Shown: positions 49,769-58,618 of the stretch, in pieces | How positions within the stretch are numbered: the stretch's first letter is position 1 | How the letters are laid out: every line of letters starts with the position of its first letter | Origin: Phenylobacterium sp. | Lineage (GTDB): Bacteria > Pseudomonadota > Alphaproteobacteria > Caulobacterales > Caulobacteraceae | Direction: 5' to 3' | DNA length: 64,000 nt | Assembly (NCBI GenBank): GCA_020401865.1 | Contig: JADCAS010000005.1 | Coordinates: forward strand, 310,001 to 374,000 | Translations under genes and position numbers: made by a program | Notes under the pieces: model-generated | Seen by the model: the letters and a program-made list of their open reading frames with translations, nothing else | The model's database searches: none | What the model was told of the DNA's origin: nothing

Positions 49769-51160
49769 ATGGGCGGCCGCCGCCTTGCGCATCTCAGGAA
49801 GGGAGTGGCGACCGGCCTTTGCCTGCTCGCCGCCCTGGTTCCAGCCCTGAGTCCGGCGCCCGCGAGGGCCCAGAGCGCGCCGATGACCCTGATCCGGGAC
49901 ACCGAGATCGAGGAGACGCTTCGGCTATACTCGCAGCCCCTGTTCACGGCGGCCGGGGTGGAATCGAACTCGATCCGGATCCTCCTGATCGGATCTAAGG
50001 ATCTCAACGCCTTCGCAGGCCCCGGGGTGATGGCCGTCTTCACCGGCCTGATCCTGGAGACCCAGTCGCCCAATGAACTGCAGGGCGTCATTGCACACGA
50101 GGTGGCGCACCTTGCAGGGGGGCACTCGGCGCGGTCCGGAGAGATGTCCCAGGCCGGCCTCAGGCCCTTCCTTCTGACCATGGGTCTGGGGGTGCTGGCC
50201 GCTCTGGCCGGAAATGTCGAGGCCGGTGCGGTCCTGGCGTCAAACGCCGGCTTCTTCGGGACGCTGGGCGCCATGGGATACAGCCGGGAACAGGAAAGCC
50301 GGGCTGACCAGGCGGGCGCCTCCTACCTCGAGGCCGCCGGTCTCTCCGGACGGGGACTGGTCAACTTCTTTGACAATTTCCGCTACCAGGAAGTCTTCGC
50401 GGAGGCCCGGCGCTTCGGCTATTTCCGCAGCCACCCCCTCAGTTCCAGCCGGATCGACGCCCTGCGCGCCAGGGTGGAGGGCCTGTCGAACTACAATACG
50501 CCCGATGATCCGGAGAACGTCCGCCGGCACGAGATCATGAAGGCCAAGCTGCAGGGTTTCATCAATCCGGGAGTGGCGGTCGTGAAGTGCGCCGACCCCA
50601 AGGCGGACTATCCGACGCGTTACGCCTGCGCCATCGCGCAGTATCAGCTGAAGGAGCCCGATCGCGCCCTGAAGCTGATCGACGCCCTGCTCGCGGAGCA
50701 GCCGGACAACCCCTACCTCTGGGAGCTCAAGGGACAGATCCTCTTCGAGTTCGGTCGCACCGCGGAGGCCGAGGCGCCACAACGCAGGTCCGTGGCCCTG
50801 AAGCCGGACGCCCCGCTGCTCAGGGTCAACCTTGGGCAGACCCTGATCGCCCTGACCGATGAAGCCAAGATCGACGAGGGCATACGCGAGCTGAAGACCG
50901 CCCTCGACCAGGATGACGAAAACTCCGTCGCCTGGCGCCTGCTGTCTCAGGCCTACGACTCCCGGGGCCGGAACGGCCTCGCACGCTACGCCACCGCCGA
51001 GTACAACTACATTGAGGGCGACCGCCGGCAGGCCCTGATCTTCGCCCTGCGGGCGCGGGACCTCCTGGAGCGCAACACGCCGGAATGGCGGCGGGCCAAC
51101 GACATCGTCCTGGCCACCGAGAATGATCGGCAGGTCCGCAACGTCCGCGGTGGCGACTAG
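49769..51160 (+). CDS. M48 family metalloprotease with TPR domain (BepA-like)
   Basis: A 463-residue periplasmic zinc protease. A signal peptide (residues about 1-35, ending ARAQS) leads to the M48 domain with the zinc motif VIAHEVAHLAGGHSAR and third ligand region QESRADQAGASYLEAAG. The C-terminal part contains TPR-like helical repeats (YPTRYACAIAQYQLKEPDRA onward). Relatives assist outer-membrane protein assembly and degrade stalled proteins. AGGAGAC precedes the ATG. DsbA-like and FAD oxidoreductase genes follow on the same strand. Confidence 0.92.
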   Translation: MGGRRLAHLRKGVATGLCLLAALVPALSPAPARAQSAPMTLIRDTEIEETLRLYSQPLFTAAGVESNSIRILLIGSKDLNAFAGPGVMAVFTGLILETQSPNELQGVIAHEVAHLAGGHSARSGEMSQAGLRPFLLTMGLGVLAALAGNVEAGAVLASNAGFFGTLGAMGYSREQESRADQAGASYLEAAGLSGRGLVNFFDNFRYQEVFAEARRFGYFRSHPLSSSRIDALRARVEGLSNYNTPDDPENVRRHEIMKAKLQGFINPGVAVVKCADPKADYPTRYACAIAQYQLKEPDRALKLIDALLAEQPDNPYLWELKGQILFEFGRTAEAEAPQRRSVALKPDAPLLRVNLGQTLIALTDEAKIDEGIRELKTALDQDDENSVAWRLLSQAYDSRGRNGLARYATAEYNYIEGDRRQALIFALRARDLLERNTPEWRRANDIVLATENDRQVRNVRGGD

Positions 51161-51197
51161 AGCTTCACACAGGCTTTATCCCGCTTATGTTGCGCCC

Positions 51198-51923
51198 ATG
51201 AAAACAGCTCCGATCGCGGTCCTCCTCGCCTGTAGCCTCCTCCTCGGGGGATGCCAGAAGGCCTTTGACGCCGTGATGGGCGACCAGGTCAGGGGCTACC
51301 TGCTGGCTCACCCGGAACTGTTGGAAGAGATGGCCGCCAAGCTTCAGGAGAAGAAGCTCGTCCAACAGGCGGAAGACGCCCGCAAGGCCATCTCTGCGAA
51401 CCGTGCGGCCCTGGAGCGAGACCCCCGGGACGTCGTCTTCAATCCCGGAGGGCGCATCACGGTGGTGGAGTTCTTCGACTACCGCTGCGGCTACTGCAAG
51501 ACCATCGCTCCGGAAGTCGCCGCCCTGGTGCGGGACAATCCCGACGTGCGACTGGTGCTGAAGGAATTCCCGATCTTTGGCGGCGCCTCCGACCTCGCCG
51601 CCCGGACGGCGCTGACACCGGCGGGCCGGGCGGGTGGCCTTGCCTTCCACCAGGCCCTGATGGAGGAGAAGACCCTCAACGAGGCCAGCATCACCCGCCT
51701 CGCCGCGGCCGCCGGCGTCCGCTCGGAGGCGATCGCCGCGGCGCTCCGGGACGAGGCCATCACCCGGCAGCTGGCCGATACCCGTCAACTCGCCCAGAAC
51801 CTGCGAATCGAGGGCACCCCCGCCTTTGTGGTCGGCGACCGGCTGATCCCGGGGGCTGACATGGACGCCCTGAAGACCGCCATCGAGGATGCTCGCCGCG
51901 GCCCCCTGAAGAGACCTGACTGA
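51198..51923 (+). CDS. DsbA family thioredoxin-like lipoprotein
   Basis: A 241-residue periplasmic thiol oxidoreductase. The signal sequence ends in a lipobox (LLLGGC, Cys at residue 18), so the protein should be lipid-anchored, a less usual feature for DsbA types. The thioredoxin fold has the active site FFDYRCGYCKTIAP with CGYC, and the cis-Pro loop is IEGTPAFVVGDRLIPG. This resembles Com1/BdbD-like DsbA proteins. The start was placed at the Met of the lipoprotein signal. The next gene begins one base after its stop. Confidence 0.93.
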   Translation: MKTAPIAVLLACSLLLGGCQKAFDAVMGDQVRGYLLAHPELLEEMAAKLQEKKLVQQAEDARKAISANRAALERDPRDVVFNPGGRITVVEFFDYRCGYCKTIAPEVAALVRDNPDVRLVLKEFPIFGGASDLAARTALTPAGRAGGLAFHQALMEEKTLNEASITRLAAAAGVRSEAIAAALRDEAITRQLADTRQLAQNLRIEGTPAFVVGDRLIPGADMDALKTAIEDARRGPLKRPD

Positions 51924-51924
51924 C

Positions 51925-53412
51925 ATGACCGAGACCGTCGCCGTCATCGGAGCCGGCATGGCCGGCCTCTGGACCGCCCTGGCCCTGGCCCCGACAGGGC
52001 GCAAGGTCACCCTGCTGGACCGCGACCCGCCGCCGCCGCCCGGGGATGCCGACGAGGCCTTTACGGGTTGGGCTCATCGGGGCGTCACCCATCTGCGCCA
52101 CAGCCACGCCTTCCTCGCCCGCCTGCGCGGCATCATCCGGGACGAGCATCCCGCCCTGCTGGAGGCTCTAAATGCGGCTGGCTGCCGGGAACTGGGTCTG
52201 GACGGCATGCTGACCGACCGCCACCGCAAGCGCTGGAGACCCCGCCCCGAGGACGCCGACCTGGTGGTCCTGACAAGCCGCCGAACCACGATGGAGCTGG
52301 TCATCCGGCGCTATGTCGAGGCCATGCCGAACGTCGAGATCCGCAGCGAGGCCTTCGTCGAGGGCCTGGATGCGTCGGGCGAAGCGCCGCTGAAGGTGAC
52401 CGGCGTACGACTCCGGGGCGGAGAGACCGTCGCGGCCGACCTGGTGGTCGACGCCAGCGGACGCACCTCTTCAGCCTTCGACCAGCTGGCGGACCTGGGC
52501 GTTCAGATCGGCGAGACCGCCGAGGATGCGGGGATCCTCTATTTCACCCGCCACTACCGCCTGCGTCCCGGTCAGGTCGAACCCCCCCGGGGCGGCGCCC
52601 CCGCCACCGGCGATCTCGGCTTCATCAAGTTCGGCGTCTTCCCGGCCGACAATGGCTGCTTCTCCATCACCCTCTGCGTGCCCGAGATCGAGCTGGAGAT
52701 CCGCAAGACCATCGTGGACCCGGCCATCTTCGACGGCATCTGCCGCGAGATCCCCGGCATGCGCCCCTGGCTGGAGCCGGAGCGGACCGAAGCGGTCAGC
52801 AAGGTCTATGGCATGGGCGACCTGAAGAGCCGCTGGCGCACCCTGGTCTCGGAAGGCCGGGCGGCGGTCCTGGGTTTCTTCGCCGTCGGTGACAGCCTGA
52901 TCCGCACCAACCCCCTGTATGGCCGGGGATGCGCCTTCGCGGCGGTCAGCGCCACACTCCTGCGTGACGCCCTGGAGGTTGGCCAGGATCCCGCCGGGCG
53001 ACTGTTCGCCTACGAGGCTGGCCTGAAGCGGGAAATCCTGCCCTTCTTCGAGACCATGCAGAAGGATGACCGGGCGGCCGTCCGCCGCGCCCGGCAGGCG
53101 CTGGACCCGCATCACCGTCCCAGCCTGCGCAGCCGCATCCTGAAGAGCTTCGCCGAGGACGGCGTGGCCATCGCCATCCGCTCGGACCCCGATCTCCTGC
53201 GCTCCGCCATGCGCGGCTTCCATATGCTAGAGCACCCTTCGGACTGGCTGAAACGCCCCGTCAACCTCGGGAAGGTCCTGCTGCACTGGATGGCGCCGAG
53301 GGCGGCGAAGGCTGAAGTCTACCCGCCCAAGGCCGGACCCCGGCGGGCCGAACTGATGCGCGCCGTGGGCCTGGACCCCGAACTCGACGTCGCCCGGGTG
53401 TCGGCAGGCTAA
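51925..53412 (+). CDS. FAD-dependent oxidoreductase
   Basis: A 495-residue flavoprotein. FAD binding is shown by VAVIGAGMAGLWTALALAP and LLDRDPPPPPGD at the N-terminus, DLVVDASGRTSSAFDQL in the middle and AVLGFFAVGDSLIRTNPLYG towards the C-terminus. The combination resembles the tryptophan halogenase / squalene-epoxidase-like monooxygenase group, but I do not see the halogenase WxWxIP motif. The substrate is unknown. It immediately follows the DsbA-like gene and ends three bases before a converging membrane-protein gene. Confidence 0.82.
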   Translation: MTETVAVIGAGMAGLWTALALAPTGRKVTLLDRDPPPPPGDADEAFTGWAHRGVTHLRHSHAFLARLRGIIRDEHPALLEALNAAGCRELGLDGMLTDRHRKRWRPRPEDADLVVLTSRRTTMELVIRRYVEAMPNVEIRSEAFVEGLDASGEAPLKVTGVRLRGGETVAADLVVDASGRTSSAFDQLADLGVQIGETAEDAGILYFTRHYRLRPGQVEPPRGGAPATGDLGFIKFGVFPADNGCFSITLCVPEIELEIRKTIVDPAIFDGICREIPGMRPWLEPERTEAVSKVYGMGDLKSRWRTLVSEGRAAVLGFFAVGDSLIRTNPLYGRGCAFAAVSATLLRDALEVGQDPAGRLFAYEAGLKREILPFFETMQKDDRAAVRRARQALDPHHRPSLRSRILKSFAEDGVAIAIRSDPDLLRSAMRGFHMLEHPSDWLKRPVNLGKVLLHWMAPRAAKAEVYPPKAGPRRAELMRAVGLDPELDVARVSAG

Positions 53413-53415
53413 GGC

Positions 53416-53682
53416 TCAGTCCTCGTCCCAGCGCCAGCGCAAGGGCTGGGTCCGGTCCATCTTGAGCCACACCACGACCAGCAGCAGCGCCGTGCAGCCC
53501 AGGAGGGCGGCCAGGATTCCCAGCGCATCGGCGCCCCGGGCCTCCCGCCCCATCAGGGTCGGGATCATCGCCATGGCCAGTACATAGACGCCGATGCAGG
53601 CCCATCCCTGCCCGTTCATGGGAGACACGCCGAAGCCGAACCGCCTGGGCCCGAACCAGGGCCTGCCGAGAGGAAGCTTCAT
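53416..53682 (-). CDS. Small membrane protein of unknown function
   Basis: An 88-residue protein with two hydrophobic stretches, about WACIGVYVLAMAMIPTLM and LGILAALLGCTALLLVVVWL, joined by a short charged loop, and an acidic end. The N-terminus MKLPLGRPWFGPRRFGFGVS is basic/aromatic, a pattern I have seen in small alphaproteobacterial inner-membrane proteins. The ATG follows GGACCCCC. No function inferred. Confidence 0.65.
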   Translation of the reverse strand: MKLPLGRPWFGPRRFGFGVSPMNGQGWACIGVYVLAMAMIPTLMGREARGADALGILAALLGCTALLLVVVWLKMDRTQPLRWRWDED

Positions 53683-53780
53683 GGCGGGGGTCCTGTTAAA
53701 CACCGAGACTTGAGATATAGGCGCGTCGGCCTTCCCCCGCGAGCTTCCCCCGCGAGCCTCCCGGGCGTGACTGTGGCAGG

Positions 53781-54572
53781 TTAGATCCGCCCGGCGAATG
53801 GCGAGGACGGATCGCCATAGCGACGCTGAGCCATCCGTCCGGCGAGAAACGCCTGCCGGCCGGCGATGACCGCGTGCTTCATGGCGTCGGCCATGCGGAT
53901 CGGATCGTTCGCCTCGGATAGTGCGGTGTTCGTCATCACGGCGTCGCAGCCGAGCTCCATGGAGACCACCGCATCAGAGGCCGTGCCCACGCCCGCGTCC
54001 ACCAGTACGGGAACCTTGGTCTGCTCGATGATCAGTCCCAGATTGAGGAAGTTCTGGATGCCCCGGCCCGAGCCGATCGGCGCCGCGGCCGGCATGATGG
54101 CCGCCGCCCCGGCGTCCTCCAGCTTCTTCGCAAAGACCGGGTCGTCCGAGCAGTAGACCATCACGTGGAAGCCGTCGGCCACCAGCAGCTTCAGGGCCCG
54201 CAGGGTCTCTTCCATGTCGGGCAGCAAGTGCGCGGTCTGCGACAGCACCTCCAGCTTCACCAGATCCCAGCCGCCCGCCTCGCGCGCTAGGCGCAGGGTA
54301 CGGACTGCCTCCTCTCCCGTGTAGCAACCCGCCGTGTTCGGCAGGTAGGTGTAGCGCTCGGGCTTCACGTAGTCGGCCAGCATCGGCTGGCTGGGGTCGC
54401 TGAGGTTCACCCGGCGCAGCGCCACGGTGACGATCTCGGCGCCCGCGGCCTCTGCGGCGGCGGCGTTCAGGGCGTAATCCTTGTACTTCCCCGTGCCCAC
54501 GATCAGCCGCGATGTGAAGGTGCGGCCAGCGACGGTCCAGGTGTCCAGGGTGGTTTGGGTCGCGCCTTCCAA
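53781..54572 (-). CDS. thiG: Thiazole synthase
   Basis: A 263-residue enzyme that forms the thiazole ring of thiamine from DXP, dehydroglycine or iminoglycine and ThiS thiocarboxylate. Motifs include [59 protein letters not shown] with the phosphate-binding [20 protein letters not shown] near the end. It starts one base after the thiS stop, so the two are cotranslated. No thiO, thiC or thiE is near. Confidence 0.96.
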   Translation of the reverse strand: MEGATQTTLDTWTVAGRTFTSRLIVGTGKYKDYALNAAAAEAAGAEIVTVALRRVNLSDPSQPMLADYVKPERYTYLPNTAGCYTGEEAVRTLRLAREAGGWDLVKLEVLSQTAHLLPDMEETLRALKLLVADGFHVMVYCSDDPVFAKKLEDAGAAAIMPAAAPIGSGRGIQNFLNLGLIIEQTKVPVLVDAGVGTASDAVVSMELGCDAVMTNTALSEANDPIRMADAMKHAVIAGRQAFLAGRMAQRRYGDPSSPFAGRI

Positions 54573-54573
54573 G

Positions 54574-54780
54574 TCAGCCGCCTCCGATGAATGCTACGAT
54601 CTCGATCCGGTCGCCGTCGGCCAGCTCGGTGCGGTCGTACAGTGAGCGGGGCACGATCTCCAGGTTCCGCTCCACAGCCACCTTGCGCGCATCAAGGCCC
54701 AGGGCGACGACCAGTTCGGCCACTGTGCGGACCGACTCCATGACGCGGCTCTCACCGTTCAGGACCAGGCTCAGACTCAT
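54574..54780 (-). CDS. thiS: Sulfur carrier protein ThiS
   Basis: A 68-residue ubiquitin-like carrier whose C-terminal glycine becomes the thiocarboxylate that gives sulfur to thiazole. It reads [20 protein letters not shown] at the start and [14 protein letters not shown] at the end, finishing in the required Gly-Gly. AGGAGG lies just upstream. First gene of thiSG. No THI-box (TPP) riboswitch core is visible in the 220 bp upstream. Confidence 0.93.
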   Translation of the reverse strand: MSLSLVLNGESRVMESVRTVAELVVALGLDARKVAVERNLEIVPRSLYDRTELADGDRIEIVAFIGGG

Positions 54781-55004
54781 ACCCCTCCTTGTGACCCCAG
54801 CCGCCCGCCGTTACAAGACGCCGAATCCGGTTTCAGCGCATCCGCGCCTGCCGGAGGGTTGTCGGCGGGAACCGGCCCTCGGCTTCACGCCGATGTGTCC
54901 GGGGCGGGGCTCCTCCCCATGTTCGCGTCGGCTCAGGTTCGATAGAAGGTCAGCACGTCCGCCGCCTGCGCGGCTGCCGAGACGACGAAGCACAGGATCC
55001 CCAC

Positions 55005-55487
55005 ATGCCGTCCAGTCCGAAGGCTCCCGCCGAACAGATCGATGCACGTCTTGTCCGCCGCCTCGCCGGCATCCTGAATGATACGGGACTCTCCGAGATC
55101 GAGGTCGAGCATGACGGACTGAAGATCCGCGTGGCCCGCACCCTGACCGCCTCCGCGCCGGTGACCCTCGCCGCTCCGGCGGTTGCTGCGCCCCCCGCGC
55201 CGGCCCAGGCCGCCGAACCCGTGGCCGCGCCCCCCGCCCCGGCGCCCGCCGCCGGAGACGCCGTGAAGTCGCCGATGGTCGGAACCGTCTATCTCCAGCC
55301 CCAGCCTGACGCTCCGTCCTTCGTCAAGGTCGGCGACACGGTCGCGGAGGGTCAGACCCTGATGATTGTCGAGGCCATGAAGACCATGAACCCCATTCCG
55401 GCGCCCCGGGCGGGAAAGATCCTCGAAATCCTCGTGCTCAATGGCCAGCCTGTCGAGTTCGGCGAACCCCTGGCGATTATCGGTTAG
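55005..55487 (+). CDS. accB: Biotin carboxyl carrier protein of acetyl-CoA carboxylase
   Basis: A 160-residue carrier. The first 50 residues (VRRLAGILNDTGLSEIEVEH) contact the carboxylase, a Pro/Ala linker follows (VAAPPAPAQAAEPVAAPPAP), and the biotinyl domain has the biotinylated Lys in IVEAMKTMNPIPAPRAG and ends PVEFGEPLAIIG. accC follows after 3 bp. In many related genomes aroQ precedes accB; here thiSG occupies the upstream, divergent side. Confidence 0.96.
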   Translation: MPSSPKAPAEQIDARLVRRLAGILNDTGLSEIEVEHDGLKIRVARTLTASAPVTLAAPAVAAPPAPAQAAEPVAAPPAPAPAAGDAVKSPMVGTVYLQPQPDAPSFVKVGDTVAEGQTLMIVEAMKTMNPIPAPRAGKILEILVLNGQPVEFGEPLAIIG

Positions 55488-55490
55488 GCC

Positions 55491-56843
55491 ATGTTCGACA
55501 AGATCCTGATCGCCAACCGGGGCGAGATCGCCCTGCGGGTGCACCGCGCCTGCAAGGAAATGGGCATCTCCACGGTTGCGGTTCACTCCGAGGCCGACGC
55601 CGGCGCCATGTGGGTCCGTCTGGCGGACGAAAGCGTCTGTATCGGTCCGGCGCCGGCCGCCAAGAGCTACCTGAACATCCCCGCCATCATCGCCGCCGCC
55701 GAGATCACGGGCGCCCAGGCCATCCATCCCGGCTATGGCTTCCTGTCCGAGAACGCCCGCTTCGCCCAGATCGTGAACGCGCACGGCTTTGCCTTCATCG
55801 GTCCCCTCCCCGAGCACATCACCATGATGGGCGACAAGATCACCGCCAAGCAGGCGGTGCGGGAGGCGGGTATTCCCGTGGTGCCGGGCTCTGACGGCGC
55901 CGTGACCACCGAGGAGGAGGCTTTCGCCGCCGCCCGGGAGATCGGCTTTCCGGTGCTGATCAAGGCGGCCGCCGGCGGCGGCGGACGCGGCATGAAGGTC
56001 GCCCGCACCGAAGAGGACCTGGCCGAGGCGGTCTCGACAGCCCGGGCCGAGGCCAAGGCCGCCTTCGGGGACGACGCGATCTACATGGAGCGCTATCTCC
56101 AGGGGCCGCGGCACATCGAGCTCCAGGTCATCGCAGACCGGTTCGGCAATGTCTGCCACCTGGGCGAACGCGACTGTTCGCTGCAGCGCCGTCACCAGAA
56201 GGTGCTGGAGGAAGCGCCCTCCCCCGTCATCGACGCCGCCGCCCGGAAGAAGATCGGGAACGTGGTGGTCGAAGCGGTCCGCCGGATCGGATATCTGGGC
56301 GTCGGCACCATCGAGTTCCTCTACGAAAACGGCGAGTTCTTTTTCATCGAGATGAACACCCGCCTGCAGGTGGAGCATCCTGTCACGGAGGCCATCACAG
56401 GCATCGACCTTGTCCGCGAGCAGATTCGCATTGCAGCCGGCCTGCCCCTGTCCTTCTCGCAGAAAGACGTCGTCTTCGAGGGCCACGCCATCGAGTGCCG
56501 GATCAACGCCGAGAACCCCCGGACCTTCACACCGTCACCGGGCCTGATCACGGACTTCCACGCCCCCGGCGGCCTGGGCGTTCGCCTCGACAGCGCCATC
56601 TACGCCGGCTACGTCATCCCTCCCTTCTACGACAGCCTGATCGGCAAGCTGATCGTCCATGGTCGCGACCGGGAAGAGTGTATCGCCCGCCTCAGCCGCT
56701 GCCTGGGCGAGATGGTGGTGAGCGGGGTGGAGACCACCATCCCCCTCTTCCAGGACCTTCTCCTCCAGCCCGACTTCGTGATGGGCGACTACACCATCCA
56801 CTGGCTGGAACGCTGGCTGAAGGAACAGTCGGAGGCCGGGTGA
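55491..56843 (+). CDS. accC: Biotin carboxylase subunit of acetyl-CoA carboxylase
   Basis: A 450-residue ATP-grasp enzyme that carboxylates biotin on AccB, the first step of fatty-acid synthesis. Motifs: [37 protein letters not shown], the glycine-rich ATP loop [35 protein letters not shown] and [16 protein letters not shown]. Its TGA overlaps the GTG start of aat. Confidence 0.98.
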   Translation: MFDKILIANRGEIALRVHRACKEMGISTVAVHSEADAGAMWVRLADESVCIGPAPAAKSYLNIPAIIAAAEITGAQAIHPGYGFLSENARFAQIVNAHGFAFIGPLPEHITMMGDKITAKQAVREAGIPVVPGSDGAVTTEEEAFAAAREIGFPVLIKAAAGGGGRGMKVARTEEDLAEAVSTARAEAKAAFGDDAIYMERYLQGPRHIELQVIADRFGNVCHLGERDCSLQRRHQKVLEEAPSPVIDAAARKKIGNVVVEAVRRIGYLGVGTIEFLYENGEFFFIEMNTRLQVEHPVTEAITGIDLVREQIRIAAGLPLSFSQKDVVFEGHAIECRINAENPRTFTPSPGLITDFHAPGGLGVRLDSAIYAGYVIPPFYDSLIGKLIVHGRDREECIARLSRCLGEMVVSGVETTIPLFQDLLLQPDFVMGDYTIHWLERWLKEQSEAG

Positions 56844-57484
56844 GCCGCCGGTCACGTCCCCACCCGGCGCTGGACTTCTATGCGCGCGGCGTGTTCCCCA
56901 TGGCCCAGTCGCCCACGGACCCATCGGTATTCCTGGTTGAGCCCGAGTCCCGGGGTGTCTTTCCGCTTCGGGGGCTTGCCCTCCCGCGCCGCCTGCAACG
57001 GACGGTGCGCCAGGACCGCTTCGAGGTCAGGGTCAACTCGGCCTTCCAGGCGGTGCTGGACGCCTGCGCCGATCCGGAGCGGCCCGGCGGCTGGATCAAT
57101 CCGGCCCTGATGCGAATGTACCAGGAGATGCACGCCACGGGCTCCGCCCATTCGGTGGAAACCTGGAGGCAGGGGCGCCTGGTCGGGGGGCTCTTCGGCG
57201 TCAGTCTCAAGGGCGCCTTCTTCGGGGAGAGCATGTTCTCGGTGGAGACGAACGCTTCCAAGGTCGCCCTGGTCCACCTGGCCGGACGGCTCATCCTGGG
57301 CGGATTCCGGCTGCTCGACGCCCAGTTCATCACCGACCATCTGGCCAGCCTCGGGGCCGAGGAGATCCCGCGCTCCGCCTACCTCGAGCGGCTGGCCGGC
57401 GCCCTGGCCGTGGAGGGGGTGTTAGGTCCGCCGGCCGCCCTGAGCGGCGCCGAAGTCCTGCAGGTGATCAGCCAGGCGTCGTAG
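56840..57484 (+). CDS. aat: Leucyl/phenylalanyl-tRNA-protein transferase
   Basis: A 214-residue N-end-rule enzyme that adds Leu or Phe to proteins with basic N-termini, marking them for ClpAP. Motifs: [72 protein letters not shown] and [22 protein letters not shown] start with GGAGG four bases away, overlapping the accC stop. Its last 106 bases are read on the other strand by the DUF2155 gene. Confidence 0.94.
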   Translation: MSRRSRPHPALDFYARGVFPMAQSPTDPSVFLVEPESRGVFPLRGLALPRRLQRTVRQDRFEVRVNSAFQAVLDACADPERPGGWINPALMRMYQEMHATGSAHSVETWRQGRLVGGLFGVSLKGAFFGESMFSVETNASKVALVHLAGRLILGGFRLLDAQFITDHLASLGAEEIPRSAYLERLAGALAVEGVLGPPAALSGAEVLQVISQAS

Positions 57485-58050
57485 ACCGGGTGCTCGGGTC
57501 CGTTCAGCCCCGGGGAAGAGGCGTAGATCCAACCCCGGAAGACCTGCCGGACGCCGGGAGCGGGCCGACCTGTCTGGGCCCTCGGTTGCGAATCCACGAC
57601 CAGGTAGGCGATCGAGTCCTCGGTGGGCTCGTCGGCCGCCGTCCGCTCGCAGGCCCGGACCGTCAGGACGAGGGTCTTGTACCGCACCGGCTGGCCGACC
57701 GGGGCCTCGAAACGGATGGTCTCGGCAGTGACCTTGTCCACGGCCTGCAGCACCGCCACGTCGAAGCGCTCACGTTGCTTCAGGCTCTCCGAGGGCCGCT
57801 CGGCGACCCGCCGCTCTGGAGGCGCCGCCGGCGCAACCCCGGAGGGCGGAACCGGGGGCGCGACCGCCGGCGGCGGAGCCTCCACGACAGCGGGAGGCGC
57901 TTCCTCGATGATGGCGGGGGGCTGGGCGGCGGCGCCGGCATCCGACGATGAGGACGCCTGTTGGGCCGGGGCGAACTCCGCCCAAGCGAGCACCGCCACC
58001 GCCGTCAGGATGACCAGGACGAGGACCCTGCGCTGGGGAAACAGCGGCAT
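57379..58050 (-). CDS. DUF2155 domain exported protein
   Basis: A 223-residue protein of unknown function. A signal peptide or anchor (LVLVILTAVAVLAWAEFAPA) is followed by a long Pro/Ala/Glu-rich stretch, then the DUF2155 domain from about residue 105 ([67 protein letters not shown]). Start MPLFPQRR is preferred because it falls one base after the NDUFA12 stop; a GTG at 58080 would overlap that gene. The 3' end overlaps aat, reading a 24-residue tail beyond the conserved domain. Confidence 0.85.
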   Translation of the reverse strand: MPLFPQRRVLVLVILTAVAVLAWAEFAPAQQASSSSDAGAAAQPPAIIEEAPPAVVEAPPPAVAPPVPPSGVAPAAPPERRVAERPSESLKQRERFDVAVLQAVDKVTAETIRFEAPVGQPVRYKTLVLTVRACERTAADEPTEDSIAYLVVDSQPRAQTGRPAPGVRQVFRGWIYASSPGLNGPEHPVYDAWLITCRTSAPLRAAGGPNTPSTARAPASRSR

Positions 58051-58051
58051 C

Positions 58052-58447
58052 CTAATCGGGCCGCCAGGCCTCATAATCACCTGTCGCGCGGGCCCGCTCG
58101 CCGCCCCGGGTGATGGAGCCCTTGGGCCGCCAGGCGTGGATGGTGCCGGTGAGGTTGGGCTGGTGGTCCTTTTCCCAGGACCTGCGGGGAAGAGGCGCCA
58201 CGGTCGGCGGATCGTCGAAGGTGTAATGAAGCCAGCCGTGCCACTCGGCAGGCACCTTGGAGGCGTCCGGATACCCCTTGTAGATCACCCAGCGGCGGCG
58301 GCGGCCGTCGTAGGAATCCCGGGCGTCGCGGGCCTCGAAATAACGATTGCCATAGTCGTCCTGGCCGACCAGGACGCCCCGGCGCTTGATGTGGAAGCCG
58401 GCGCCGATCGTGGCGCCGTTCCACCAGGTGAAGATCGCTTTCAGCAC
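58052..58447 (-). CDS. Complex I accessory subunit, NDUFA12 family
   Basis: A 131-residue homologue of the mitochondrial 17.2-kDa subunit (B17.2/NDUFA12), an accessory subunit of alphaproteobacterial complex I. Signature stretches: FTWWNGATIGAGFHIKRRG, LVGQDDYGNRYFEARDAR, RRRRWVIYKGYPDASKVPAE and WHGWLHYTFDDPP. It is separated from the nuo operon at the start of the window by 56 kb and probably forms an operon with the DUF2155 gene. Confidence 0.95.
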   Translation of the reverse strand: MLKAIFTWWNGATIGAGFHIKRRGVLVGQDDYGNRYFEARDARDSYDGRRRRWVIYKGYPDASKVPAEWHGWLHYTFDDPPTVAPLPRRSWEKDHQPNLTGTIHAWRPKGSITRGGERARATGDYEAWRPD

Positions 58448-58523
58448 GCCGGTTCAAATCCGCTCAGGTTCAACGCGGCCGGACTATAGGTTGCGCGGCG
58501 CCCAGCGTCCAGCGATCCGAGGA

Positions 58524-58539
58524 CCGCAACATCTTGTGG
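58524..58539. promoter_or_regulatory. Candidate NrdR box 1
   Basis: CCGCAACATCTTGTGG, a 16-bp imperfect dyad (CC.CAA....TTG.GG). It shares its first eleven bases with the element at 58556-58571 and starts exactly 32 bp before it, the paired spacing expected of NrdR operators. Confidence 0.55.
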
Positions 58540-58555
58540 ATGTCTCGCCGCCCCA

Positions 58556-58571
58556 CCGCAACATCTGTTGC
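58556..58571. promoter_or_regulatory. Candidate NrdR box 2
   Basis: CCGCAACATCTGTTGC, a 16-bp element whose 14-base core GCAACATCTGTTGC is a dyad. It lies 47 bp upstream of the RNR-like start codon. See the first box for spacing. Confidence 0.55.
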
Positions 58572-58618
58572 CCGCCTCCGGAGGCCGCCCTAACCTTGGC
58601 GGTCTGGAGGCCTCCGTC

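Noticed and set aside
54781..55004. Structured region upstream of thiS that looks a little like a cobalamin or TPP riboswitch (GGCGTGAAGCC, GGTTCCCGCCGAC)
   Set aside because: No THI-box CTGAGA or ACCTGA core, and no B12-box. Hairpins here are expected in such GC-rich sequence.
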